Of a stretch of DNA of 64,000 nt, positions 9,492 through 17,104 are shown one piece after another. Made by a program: the position numbers and the translations under genes. Position 1 is the first letter of the stretch; each line of letters starts with the position of its first letter. Origin of the DNA: an uncultured Glaciecola sp. (GTDB lineage Bacteria > Pseudomonadota > Gammaproteobacteria > Enterobacterales > Alteromonadaceae); assembly GCF_937770335.1 (NCBI RefSeq), contig NZ_CALJHY010000004.1:277694-341693 (forward strand). The letters are read 5' to 3'. Under the pieces are notes generated by a model that saw nothing but the letters and a program-made list of their open reading frames with translations, had not been told where the DNA came from and made no database searches.

Positions 9492-10187
9492 ATGAAAAAA
9501 CCACTCCTAAAAAATAGTATACTAATGACCGCGTTTGCAGTGGGCATTGTCTGGTGTATTAAGTCATCTGAATTTATCTTCCATATCGACCTTTCTTGGC
9601 TGGGTGTTTACCCGCAAACACTGCATGGTTTGTTGGGAATATTAACGGCCCCACTAATTCATGGTTCTCTTGAGCACATATTCAATAACACGCTTCCTAT
9701 GCTGATATTGGGTACATTATTATTGTATGGGTACCCAAAAAGTCGGTGGCGTGTTTTAGCAACCGTATGGCTACTGTCTGGCCTTGGGGTCTGGCTATTT
9801 GGTCGCGAAAGTTATCATATTGGCGCCAGCGGGTTAACACACGGTGTGTTTTTCTACTTATTGGTGGTCAGTATTTTTCGTCGTGACAAACGGTCGGTTG
9901 CAATCATGATGACCGCATTCTTTTTGTATGGTGGTATGACAATGACTATTTTCCCGAGAGATGAAGGTATATCATTTGAATATCACCTTTTTGGCGCGAT
10001 TGCTGGAGTGCTGTCAGCTGTTATGTGGCATTCTCTGGATCCCAAACCAATAAGGAAAACTTACGATTGGGAAAATCAATATGAAGCAGACGACCCTATC
10101 ATTGGCGATGCCTGGCAGATGGACGAACAATATATAGACGCTACTCACCACCAAAACACTCAATCTACTAATGAGGAAAAGCAATAA
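9492..10187 (+). CDS. Rhomboid-family intramembrane serine protease
   Basis: This 231-residue membrane protein has six to seven hydrophobic helices. The rhomboid hallmarks are present: HGSLEHIFNN (about 58-67) in helix 2, the catalytic-Ser motif HIGASGLTHG (about 113-122), and a catalytic His in FEYHLFGAIAG (about 165). It should cleave transmembrane segments of membrane-anchored proteins. The 50-residue C-terminal tail is acidic and cytosolic. The next gene starts two bases after the stop, so the two are likely cotranscribed. Its substrate is not evident. Confidence 0.88.
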   Translation: MKKPLLKNSILMTAFAVGIVWCIKSSEFIFHIDLSWLGVYPQTLHGLLGILTAPLIHGSLEHIFNNTLPMLILGTLLLYGYPKSRWRVLATVWLLSGLGVWLFGRESYHIGASGLTHGVFFYLLVVSIFRRDKRSVAIMMTAFFLYGGMTMTIFPRDEGISFEYHLFGAIAGVLSAVMWHSLDPKPIRKTYDWENQYEADDPIIGDAWQMDEQYIDATHHQNTQSTNEEKQ

Positions 10188-10188
10188 T

Positions 10189-10656
10189 ATGGACGTAAAT
10201 AGCTCACCACCTTTTGAATTACTATTGCGAGTGCGTTATTCAGAATGTGATGCTCAAGAGGTCGTATTCAATGCACGTTATGCTGATTATGCTGACTTAG
10301 CAGCAACGGAATTTATGCGTGAGCTAGTCGGCGGTTATCAAAATTTAATAAGCCAAGGACTCGATAATCAAGTTGTAAATTTAAACATCCGCTGGCAAAA
10401 CTCGGCTAAATTTGACGATATACTGTGTTTAAGCGTGCATGTCAGCCATGTGGGTAATACTTCGTTTAGCATACAAATAACGATGATTGATTGGCTGACT
10501 AAGCAAGCGATAGCATCTGCCGAAATCGTTTATGTGATGTTAGATATCGCAAGCTTTACAAAAGTAGCTATCTCTCAAGAAATGAGAGAAAAGCTATTAA
10601 AAGGGGCCAACGGAAAGCGCACAAATATGTCAGGAATTGAGGTTGGTGCTCAATAA
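10189..10656 (+). CDS. 4-hydroxybenzoyl-CoA-thioesterase-like (hotdog) acyl-CoA thioesterase
   Basis: The protein has about 155 residues and a single hotdog fold. The 4HBT active-site pattern is visible in RVRYSECDAQEVVFNARYADY, where an Asp follows YSEC, as in the YbgC/FadM group that hydrolyses acyl-CoA esters. I chose the ATG at 10189 because an AGGA site at 10174-10177 precedes it by 11 bases. An in-frame ATG at 10171 would overlap the end of the rhomboid gene. The 3' end overlaps slyX on the other strand by seven bases. Confidence 0.87.
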   Translation: MDVNSSPPFELLLRVRYSECDAQEVVFNARYADYADLAATEFMRELVGGYQNLISQGLDNQVVNLNIRWQNSAKFDDILCLSVHVSHVGNTSFSIQITMIDWLTKQAIASAEIVYVMLDIASFTKVAISQEMREKLLKGANGKRTNMSGIEVGAQ

Positions 10657-10901
10657 TGAGGTGGTAAGTCATCACCTTGTTCGGTGTCAGTATCTGCAAC
10701 TTGCATCGTTTTAATTTTATCTACTAAACCCGTTAGAAGATGAGTTTGACGATCAATCGTATACTGCTGATTGGTGACTATTTCATTAAGCTGCTCGAAA
10801 TTATCTTCTTGATAAGCTATTTTAAATTCAAGTTGTTCGATTGCTGCTTTCATTTGCTCAATGCTAGCGTCTGCTGTGTTTGTTACTTTTCTATCCGTCA
10901 C
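10650..10901 (-). CDS. slyX: SlyX family protein
   Basis: This 83-residue protein is almost entirely one coiled coil (IEQLEFKIAYQEDNFEQLNE onward) and ends in the family-typical PPHY. SlyX function is not established. It sits beside a WD40 lipoprotein gene and near fkpA, echoing the E. coli slyX-fkpA neighbourhood. It converges with and slightly overlaps the thioesterase gene. Confidence 0.92.
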   Translation of the reverse strand: MTDRKVTNTADASIEQMKAAIEQLEFKIAYQEDNFEQLNEIVTNQQYTIDRQTHLLTGLVDKIKTMQVADTDTEQGDDLPPHY

Positions 10902-10932
10902 TTTATACTCTCATTCAGTCTATATGTTATTA

Positions 10933-11910
10933 CTATTTATAAGCCCATTGCTCAAGGTTACCACTGCTCGAAATCGACACAACATCATTACCGAGAAAAC
11001 CAACTCCGTAAACAACAGCGGATTGCGGTGCTGGCCCATATGAAGGTGCAACTCGCCATTCTTTCACCACATTTCCAGTACTGACATCCCATAATGCCAA
11101 ACGCTTAGCTGGCGAACCTGTTAGTAAGTACTTCCCATCATTAGAAAATTTCGCACTAGTAAAAACCCATTGCCGTTCTATAAAGTGCAGTTGGCTAATG
11201 GCCTTGCCTGTTTGTGCATCCCAAATTTGACTATCGTTTTGACTATCGGAGGTAAACAAGAATCGCGCTTGGTCATCAATGGCAACTTTTGTTACTCGAT
11301 TGGCATGATTAAAAACGTGAATGATCTGGCCACTCTCAGTGCTCCATAAATAAGCCTTATAATCATTACTACCCGTCAGTGCATATTTACCGTTAGGAGA
11401 AATGTCTATGCTATTTACTTTTTCTTCATGTCCTAAAAATTCGAGACTGCGACCAGTTCCGGGCTCAAAAAACATCACATTGCCATTCGCCTTGCCGACC
11501 AAAACTCCTCGACCTTGGTTGCTCACAGCAATATCACGAATAGAAGATTCATCTATACGCCAAAAACCAACCGGGTCTCCAGTAGCCTTATTCCACAATG
11601 CAAAATTTTCGCTGTCTGCAGTGACGACATGAGTTTCGTCAGCTGAAATATGAATATTAGCCACAATATTGCGGCCTTTCTCTTGATGTCGCCAACTAAA
11701 TAAGGTTTTATTTTTTGCCAGTGACCATACAGAAATGTCCGCATTAACCCTAGAAATGACCGCGAAATCACCTGAATTACTTATATCTGCGGCGTACACG
11801 CCGCTTTCTGACATAGATGATTTGGCATCAGGTTTAGTTTCGGGAATGGAACAACCTGAACCAAAAAGCACAAAAAGGGAACAAAAGGGCAAAAAGACTG
11901 TCTTATTCAT
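10933..11910 (-). CDS. WD40-repeat lipoprotein
   Basis: This 325-residue protein starts with a lipoprotein signal (LFVLFGSGCS, lipid-attached Cys near residue 20) and should be anchored in a membrane facing the periplasm. The rest is a beta-propeller of about six to seven WD-type blades. Several are readable (VNSIDISPNGKYALTGSNDY, YKAYLWSTESGQIIHVF, SAKFSNDGKYLLTGSPAK). Such propellers are protein-binding scaffolds without catalysis. It is divergent from fkpA with about 100 bases between, which suggests a shared control region. The binding partner is unknown. Confidence 0.85.
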   Translation of the reverse strand: MNKTVFLPFCSLFVLFGSGCSIPETKPDAKSSMSESGVYAADISNSGDFAVISRVNADISVWSLAKNKTLFSWRHQEKGRNIVANIHISADETHVVTADSENFALWNKATGDPVGFWRIDESSIRDIAVSNQGRGVLVGKANGNVMFFEPGTGRSLEFLGHEEKVNSIDISPNGKYALTGSNDYKAYLWSTESGQIIHVFNHANRVTKVAIDDQARFLFTSDSQNDSQIWDAQTGKAISQLHFIERQWVFTSAKFSNDGKYLLTGSPAKRLALWDVSTGNVVKEWRVAPSYGPAPQSAVVYGVGFLGNDVVSISSSGNLEQWAYK

Positions 11911-12009
11911 CTAAAAATGGGTTTCGCTTTTAGTTTCACACGTTTATTATTAGCGTAGTATATATTGAATAGCAACTAACAGCATACCGCTGATTATGGA
12001 GAAAATAGA

Positions 12010-12804
12010 ATGAAAAAGACTACATTAGCTCTAGCAGTGTTGTCAGCACTAGTTTTGACTGCATGTCAAAAACAAGAAACGACTGACGCAACAGCCACTG
12101 AAGCTACAACCGAAGTTAGCGCAGCAGAGATGGACGCAAAAGAAAGCGTTTACAGCACAGAAAAAGAAAATCATTCTTATGCATTGGGTGCCAGTATGGG
12201 CTTGTTTGCGCAGAATAGACTCGCGCAACAAAAAGATCTTAGCATCGAATATGACGAAGCGGCCTTAATGGCTGGTTTTACAGACGGTTTAGCTGACGCA
12301 ACTAAGTATACGGTGTCTGAATTACAAGAATTTACCCGTGCAGCTGATGCAATATTAAAAGCAACGCAAGACGAGAAAGCCAATATGGCTTCTGCTACTA
12401 ATGTTGCAGAAGGTTTGGCGTATTTAGCTGAAAATGCTAAAAAAGAGGGTGTTACGACTACTGCCTCTGGTCTTCAGTACGAAGTAATTACACAAGGCGA
12501 TGGCGAAAGCCCAGCGTCGCCTGCGACAACGGTAAAAGTGCATTATAAAGGTACTTTGCTAGACGGAACCGAATTTGATTCATCTTATAGTCGTGGCGAA
12601 CCAGCTACTTTTCCACTAAACAGAGTAATTGTGGGTTGGACTGAAGGCGTTCAGCTTATGCAAGAAGGGTCGAAATACCGTTTTACAATTCCATCAGATA
12701 TGGCATATGGTGAGAGTGCGACAGGTAAAATAACACCCAACTCTACGCTTATTTTTGAAGTAGAACTACTTGAAATCGTAGAGCCTGAAGCAGCAACTAA
12801 CTAA
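12010..12804 (+). CDS. fkpA: FKBP-type peptidyl-prolyl isomerase, FkpA-like lipoprotein
   Basis: The 264-residue product begins with a lipobox signal (ALVLTACQ, Cys about 19), so it is a periplasm-facing lipoprotein. E. coli FkpA by contrast is soluble. Residues 45-145 form the helical FKBP N-terminal dimerisation domain. Residues 160-260 form the FKBP isomerase domain, with VKVHYKGTLLDGTEFDSSY, FPLNRVIVGWTEGVQLM and IPSDMAYGE in order. It helps outer-membrane or periplasmic proteins fold. GGAGAA precedes the ATG. A terminator follows. Confidence 0.93.
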   Translation: MKKTTLALAVLSALVLTACQKQETTDATATEATTEVSAAEMDAKESVYSTEKENHSYALGASMGLFAQNRLAQQKDLSIEYDEAALMAGFTDGLADATKYTVSELQEFTRAADAILKATQDEKANMASATNVAEGLAYLAENAKKEGVTTTASGLQYEVITQGDGESPASPATTVKVHYKGTLLDGTEFDSSYSRGEPATFPLNRVIVGWTEGVQLMQEGSKYRFTIPSDMAYGESATGKITPNSTLIFEVELLEIVEPEAATN

Positions 12805-12813
12805 TCAATGCAT

Positions 12814-12857
12814 CTTGTCCAATGCACGCAAATAGGTTGCAGTGGGCAAGCTTTTTA
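12814..12857 (+). terminator. Rho-independent terminator of fkpA
   Basis: CTTGTCC plus TGCA pairs with TGCA plus GGGCAAG across a 2x2 internal mismatch, with one G-U pair. CTTTTT follows. It begins ten bases after the fkpA stop. Confidence 0.7.
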
Positions 12858-12941
12858 GTAAGTTAACAAAATAGAAATGAGTGGCGCAGAGCATTGTACA
12901 CTTATACAACAGTACCCCTTTAATTTTACAATAAATGTGCT

Positions 12942-13181
12942 TTAAAGGGTTATTTCTAACCTACCTCGCCTTAACACTTTTCTGCCAACAAAGGCCGCAA
13001 CTAAGCCAGCGCAAGCGATAAGCAGGATATTGCTAGAAAACGGCAAAAGAATCCAAGCCAATAAAGCATAACCGAAACTAAATAAACCGGTAATGAATGT
13101 TACAAATCCAATAAACAATACCATCTGCCGACCCATTGGAACCTGCTGCATATGGTCGCTGTCTCGATGCTTAACGTGCAT
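12942..13181 (-). CDS. Small two-helix membrane protein, unknown function
   Basis: The 79-residue product has a polar N-terminus (about 18 residues), two hydrophobic helices (about 20-47 and 51-65) and a basic end (GRKVLRRGRLE). I do not recognise a named family. The basic C-terminus predicts a cytosolic tail. It is isolated between fkpA and the long AT-rich leader of the protease gene. The reading frame looks genuine from its composition, but coding status is not certain. Confidence 0.6.
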   Translation of the reverse strand: MHVKHRDSDHMQQVPMGRQMVLFIGFVTFITGLFSFGYALLAWILLPFSSNILLIACAGLVAAFVGRKVLRRGRLEITL

Positions 13182-13708
13182 AAATATTTTACCTCATTAA
13201 TGGCGATCATAAATAAACGCCCTATTTCACTAATTGTGAATTCATTCCCTTTGATTAAAATTTATCTTTTGCATCAATGCTGATTAATCACTATCGTTAG
13301 AATAATAAAACCTATCGTGTTGTATATTAATCTATACGAACAACTCTCTACTTTAGTTTTCAAATTGTTTTTTTAGCATTTTTTAATAAAAATTTAGAGA
13401 ACTAAATAAAGCGATAAAATATATAACGTTATTTTTTACGGCATATTTATTAAAATTAAACTCCGTGTAACGATAAGGATACAGTTATTAAAATATATAA
13501 CATTATGTTTTGTTTAGATAAAATTTAGTTTCCACGAGTCAGTCGCAAACAATAGATAGCATCCTCTATTTAAAATACGAGCGCAATATCAGACAACCCT
13601 TTGATCGGTATTGATTTTAGGCATAGTGTAAATTCACTCAGCAATTAAGACTGAGACGTAAAATAATAAGAAGTATCCTTAAACAACGAGCACAATTAGG
13701 AATAATTA
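13182..13708. other. Long AT-rich leader upstream of the S8 protease
   Basis: These 527 bases carry no plausible gene. They are very AT-rich and contain a near-identical 17-base direct repeat (one mismatch) at 13416-13432 and 13490-13506, core AAAATATATAAC. The position suggests control of the secreted protease or an H-NS-type silenced segment. No clear -35/-10 pair stands out over the AT background. Confidence 0.5.
13416..13506. repeat. Pair of 17-bp direct repeats, spacing 74 bp
   Basis: AAAATATATAACGTTAT at 13416-13432 and AAAATATATAACATTAT at 13490-13506 differ at one base. A start-to-start distance of 74 is close to seven helical turns. They lie 200-290 bases before the protease start. 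Confidence 0.6.
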
Positions 13709-15349
13709 ATGTCTAAATTTCGTCAAAATTTAACCGCAGGCTTGAGTGCAATGGCTCTATCAGTTGTCGCTTTAAGCGTATCCGCAGCTAACAACAATCA
13801 AATGGTAGAAGTGGAATCATCAGCGCAAGAAAAAGCCAGTTCAGCCGTATCCAAAGAAGAACGCTATATTATCACTTTTAAAGATTCTAAAGCGAATAAG
13901 GAAGACCTTAACCGAAGCTCATCGTTAGGATCTAAGTCATCCTTGGATCCACAAGATTCAGTGCCGATGATGGCGAATGGAAAGTTAATCACAGGCAATG
14001 CATACGGCTTACTAAGAAATTCAGGCGCGCAACCAATTAAGGCCATAGAAAAAAGGGGGATGGTTGCTGCGATGATGTCGAAAAACGTATTGAATAAACT
14101 TCGCAATAACCCGAACGTTGCAGACATATCCGTAGACCATCGTAGAAGCCTTATGGCACAAACTACCACTTACGGCATCCCAATGGTGCAGGCAAATCAA
14201 CTTGCACAAAACAACCAATCAGCTCGCAGAGTTTGTGTTATCGACACGGGCTTCAATTTGGGTCACCCGGATTTAGGTGACCAAAACAATGGTGTAACAG
14301 GACAAGCTAACAATGACCAAGTCGGTAATTGGTTCAACGACGGCAACGGACACGGGACGCATGTTGCCGGAACCATTTCAGCTTTATCAAATAATGAAGG
14401 AGTCGTCGGTGTCTATCCAGGCGTTGATTTGCACATTGTTAAAATTTTTAATGACCAAGGCGATTTTACTTTTGCGTCCGATATAATCAAGGGTATTCAG
14501 CAGTGCGCTGATGCGGGTTCCAATATCGTTAACATGAGCTTAGGTGGCGGTGGATCGTCAACAGCTGAACGCAATGCGATGCAAGGTTTCGTGGATGACG
14601 GTATTATGCTTGTAGCCGCTGCTGGCAACTCTGGTAATAGTACATTGTCTTATCCAGCATCGTACGACGCTGTTATTTCAGTTGCTGCTGTTGATTCCGC
14701 AGAGAACATAGCCTCTTATTCCCAATTCAACAGTCAGGTTGAGATAGCGGGCCCTGGCACGGCGATTGAATCAACATGGCCGATTAACACCTATAACACG
14801 ATTAGCGGAACATCAATGGCAACCCCTCATGTTGCCGGTGCCGCAGCGCTAGTCTGGAGTTTCTTTCCAAGCTGTTCAAACGAACAAATTCGTGCAGCAA
14901 TGAATATCACAGCGAAAGACAAAGGAGCATCAGGTAAAGATAACTTTTACGGCAATGGTATAGTGCAAGCTCGAGATGCTTTTGATTATTTGAATACTAA
15001 TGGTTGTGATGGCAGCGGTGGCGGCTCTCCTGACGGTACTGGTGTCGAACCATTTTCCGGGCAATTAACAAACCTATCAGGTAGCACCAACACTTGGAAG
15101 CGTTACACTTTTAACGTACCAGAAGGCGTTACTACTTTGACCGTAAGTATCTCTGGCGGAAATGGTGATGCTGACTTATATATGAAGTTTGGTTCGCAGC
15201 CTGAAACTAATAGCTTCGATTGTCGCCCGTATAGAAATGGCAACAACGAAACGTGTACTTTTACTAATACGAGTGGTGGTACTTGGCACATTGGTATCCG
15301 CGCTTTCTCTAGCTATAATGGCGTAACAATGGACTATGGCTACGAATAA
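13709..15349 (+). CDS. Secreted subtilisin-like S8 serine protease with PPC domain
   Basis: The 546-residue preproenzyme has a signal peptide ending near AVSVSA (about residue 28). An I9-type inhibitor propeptide follows (RYIITFKDSK to DISVDHRR, about 50-150), then the subtilase domain. The catalytic triad is Asp179 (VCVIDTG), His215 (GHGTHVAGT) and Ser369 (GTSMATPHVAG). A Gly/Ser linker at about 440 leads to a PPC (pre-peptidase C-terminal) beta-sandwich at about 455-546 with the DADLYMKFG motif. It degrades protein outside the cell; PPC domains are usually removed or aid secretion and substrate binding. A strong terminator follows. Confidence 0.95.
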   Translation: MSKFRQNLTAGLSAMALSVVALSVSAANNNQMVEVESSAQEKASSAVSKEERYIITFKDSKANKEDLNRSSSLGSKSSLDPQDSVPMMANGKLITGNAYGLLRNSGAQPIKAIEKRGMVAAMMSKNVLNKLRNNPNVADISVDHRRSLMAQTTTYGIPMVQANQLAQNNQSARRVCVIDTGFNLGHPDLGDQNNGVTGQANNDQVGNWFNDGNGHGTHVAGTISALSNNEGVVGVYPGVDLHIVKIFNDQGDFTFASDIIKGIQQCADAGSNIVNMSLGGGGSSTAERNAMQGFVDDGIMLVAAAGNSGNSTLSYPASYDAVISVAAVDSAENIASYSQFNSQVEIAGPGTAIESTWPINTYNTISGTSMATPHVAGAAALVWSFFPSCSNEQIRAAMNITAKDKGASGKDNFYGNGIVQARDAFDYLNTNGCDGSGGGSPDGTGVEPFSGQLTNLSGSTNTWKRYTFNVPEGVTTLTVSISGGNGDADLYMKFGSQPETNSFDCRPYRNGNNETCTFTNTSGGTWHIGIRAFSSYNGVTMDYGYE

Positions 15350-15378
15350 ATATTAATCGTATTTATTCGCTATAACGC

Positions 15379-15409
15379 AATAAAGCCGACAGCTACTGTC
15401 GGCTTTATT
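15379..15409 (+). terminator. Rho-independent terminator of the S8 protease gene
   Basis: A perfect 14-bp stem (15379-15392 with 15396-15409), three-base loop and T-rich end, 30 bases after the stop codon. The A-rich left arm would also let it work in the other direction. Confidence 0.88.
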
Positions 15410-15515
15410 TTAGTAATTTCAATGCTTCCCCACTATTCACTATCATCTTTGCTTGACTCAATACCAAAAATGACGAAGATGGTCGGCCCGTTTATCTATA
15501 AGTAAGCTTTACTCC

Positions 15516-15731
15516 ATGCTCAATGAAATGCGCTATCAATTTTCCTCAGCATCAGTTGCCAATCGTTTCTTAAACGAACTAAAGCACTGGTCAAAGGCAG
15601 ATGTAAAAGCCAAACTCTTTAAAGCTTCAAATTCAGTAGCAGTATCGTATGAATATGAAGTGGGTAAATTTGATTACACGTGCTCTGATCTTGATGACTT
15701 AGCTAGTCAGCATGATGGTACTGAAATTTAG
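15516..15731 (+). CDS. Hypothetical small protein
   Basis: A 71-residue soluble protein with no motif I can name. Helical segments (SASVANRFLNELKHWSKADV) precede two short strand-like stretches, and the end is acidic (CSDLDDLASQHDG). It is bounded by terminators on both sides and stands alone. An internal ATG at codon 5 is an alternative start. Coding status is inferred from composition only. Confidence 0.5.
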   Translation: MLNEMRYQFSSASVANRFLNELKHWSKADVKAKLFKASNSVAVSYEYEVGKFDYTCSDLDDLASQHDGTEI

Positions 15732-15843
15732 CTGACTAGCTTGAGCACATCGCGTGCATAGTAAAAATGCCAAGGCCACTCTTCTAGCGCGACCGAAGAG
15801 TTATTGCTACTAATGCAGTTCATCATGTACGAGTATAAAAAAA

Positions 15844-15869
15844 GCAGACCTAACGTAAATTAGGTCTGC
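15844..15869. terminator. Bidirectional terminator between convergent genes
   Basis: GCAGACCTAA (15844-15853) pairs perfectly with TTAGGTCTGC (15860-15869) around a six-base loop. A run of seven A lies on the left and CTTTTT on the right, so it can stop transcription from both the small + strand gene and the malate-synthase-like gene. Confidence 0.85.
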
Positions 15870-15911
15870 CTTTTTGCCGATAAGCTTTGAGTGTCGTCCT
15901 TTTAGCGTTTC

Positions 15912-16934
15912 CTATAACGCAGATATGTTATCAATGCGCTGCATCATTTCTGACGTAAAGCAACCATGTTCAAGTGACAATGTTGCGATCCTACTTTGCT
16001 CAGAATTCAACTGCGCTGTGCGGATCATTAAACTCGCTATCACTGCATCAACAATAACTTGAGGCGCTAATGTACCTTTATTATCCCTTAATAACTCGGT
16101 TACTAAGGACTGATTAGCGCAACGTATCTGTATCGGAAGCTGGTTAGCGATACAATAGTCATCACCATTTAAGTCGGTAAACGTGTTGTCGTTGTTCATT
16201 CTGCATGTAGTTTGCTGCCCTCGGACAATAGTGCATGTTTTCAAATCACCGCGTAAAAAGGATTGTAGATTTCTATAAGCTTGGATTTTACTTTCGCCAT
16301 CAATTTGCACGGCGTTAAAATCAATAACAATCGCATTGTTAGTCTCAAGCAAAATGTCTTGGATGCCCGCATTGTCACTTGAGCCACGTTGCCCCTTCCG
16401 ATCAAACAAAATTTCTGTATGCAGACTCATTGATGATTGCTTTAATACAATCGAATCGGGTGCATGTTTATGTCCGCACAACGCCACAAATTGGCTAGGG
16501 TTAGCCAAACCTGATTGACTACCATCTTCTAAAAATGCTAGTAAATGATGGTAATAGACGACGTAGTTTTTAACATTAGAATGTGAACCTGACTCCAGTG
16601 CAAAATGCGTATCCAAGTGTTTTTTTGAGTCATCTTTAACATTTACTTCAGCGCCATCGGCCCCGAAAAAACTGGTCCATTGACTGTTAGCAGCTTGAAT
16701 TAGTTGCTGGCGGTCTATAACAGGAGCAATCTTTGTATTTACAGCTAGCGAATAATTTTTCTCATCGTTTATATAGGCATCAGGCTGATTTGAATAATCG
16801 GCAATCAGTGTTTCAATCGCTTCCCAGAAGAAATTGACCTCAACGCCGCTCGCTGGCAATACATCTTCGTTAATGAAGGTGTAAAAGCCTTGATGAATTT
16901 GACTGTATTTCAACGCTGGCATGTTCATATTCAA
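15912..16934 (-). CDS. Truncated malate-synthase-G-like protein (N-terminal half only)
   Basis: The 340-residue product aligns, from memory, with the first half of malate synthase G (about 720 residues). FINEDVLPASGVEVNFFW matches the N-terminal FVDEEVLPGTGLDAAAFW. PVIDRQQLIQAANSQW matches PAMNARYALNAANARW. NPSQFVALCGHKHAPDSIVL, LHTEILFDRKGQ, QAYRNLQSFLRGDL and APQVIVDAVIASLMI match the beta-clasp and early-barrel segments in order. It stops where barrel strand 1 begins, so the Mg2+-binding and catalytic residues of the C-terminal half are absent. The conserved DCEDSVAAVDA stretch is replaced by DFNAVQIDGES. It cannot be an active malate synthase. The frame is intact. It is divergent from an XRE regulator. 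It may be a remnant, a regulator or an acyl-CoA binder. Confidence 0.75.
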   Translation of the reverse strand: MNMNMPALKYSQIHQGFYTFINEDVLPASGVEVNFFWEAIETLIADYSNQPDAYINDEKNYSLAVNTKIAPVIDRQQLIQAANSQWTSFFGADGAEVNVKDDSKKHLDTHFALESGSHSNVKNYVVYYHHLLAFLEDGSQSGLANPSQFVALCGHKHAPDSIVLKQSSMSLHTEILFDRKGQRGSSDNAGIQDILLETNNAIVIDFNAVQIDGESKIQAYRNLQSFLRGDLKTCTIVRGQQTTCRMNNDNTFTDLNGDDYCIANQLPIQIRCANQSLVTELLRDNKGTLAPQVIVDAVIASLMIRTAQLNSEQSRIATLSLEHGCFTSEMMQRIDNISAL

Positions 16935-17071
16935 TTCCTCTAATTTTAAGCAAGTAACCGAGACCTATCGACCTATGGTAAAAACAAGTAATGCTTGAAA
17001 TGCGTATTTACTTGACTTGTCACTAAGCATAGAGTAATTTTTTATACAATTTCACAATTAAAATTACACAC

Positions 17072-17084
17072 TGTAAATTTTACA
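17072..17084. promoter_or_regulatory. Candidate operator between the malate-synthase-like gene and its regulator
   Basis: A perfect dyad TGTAAA-T-TTTACA overlaps a second one, TACA-AAA-TGTA (17081-17091). The pair sits 20-33 bases before the regulator's ATG and about 140 bases before the divergent gene. This position fits autoregulation by the XRE protein and shared control of both genes. Confidence 0.5.
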
Positions 17085-17104
17085 AAATGTATTAAGTGCA
17101 TAAA

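Noticed and set aside
9492..10187. The rhomboid as the rhombosortase for the GlyGly-CTERM lipoprotein
   Set aside because: It has the general rhomboid HxxxN, GASG and His motifs and a long acidic tail, and lies 20 kb from the lipoprotein gene. Nothing specific to rhombosortase can be shown.
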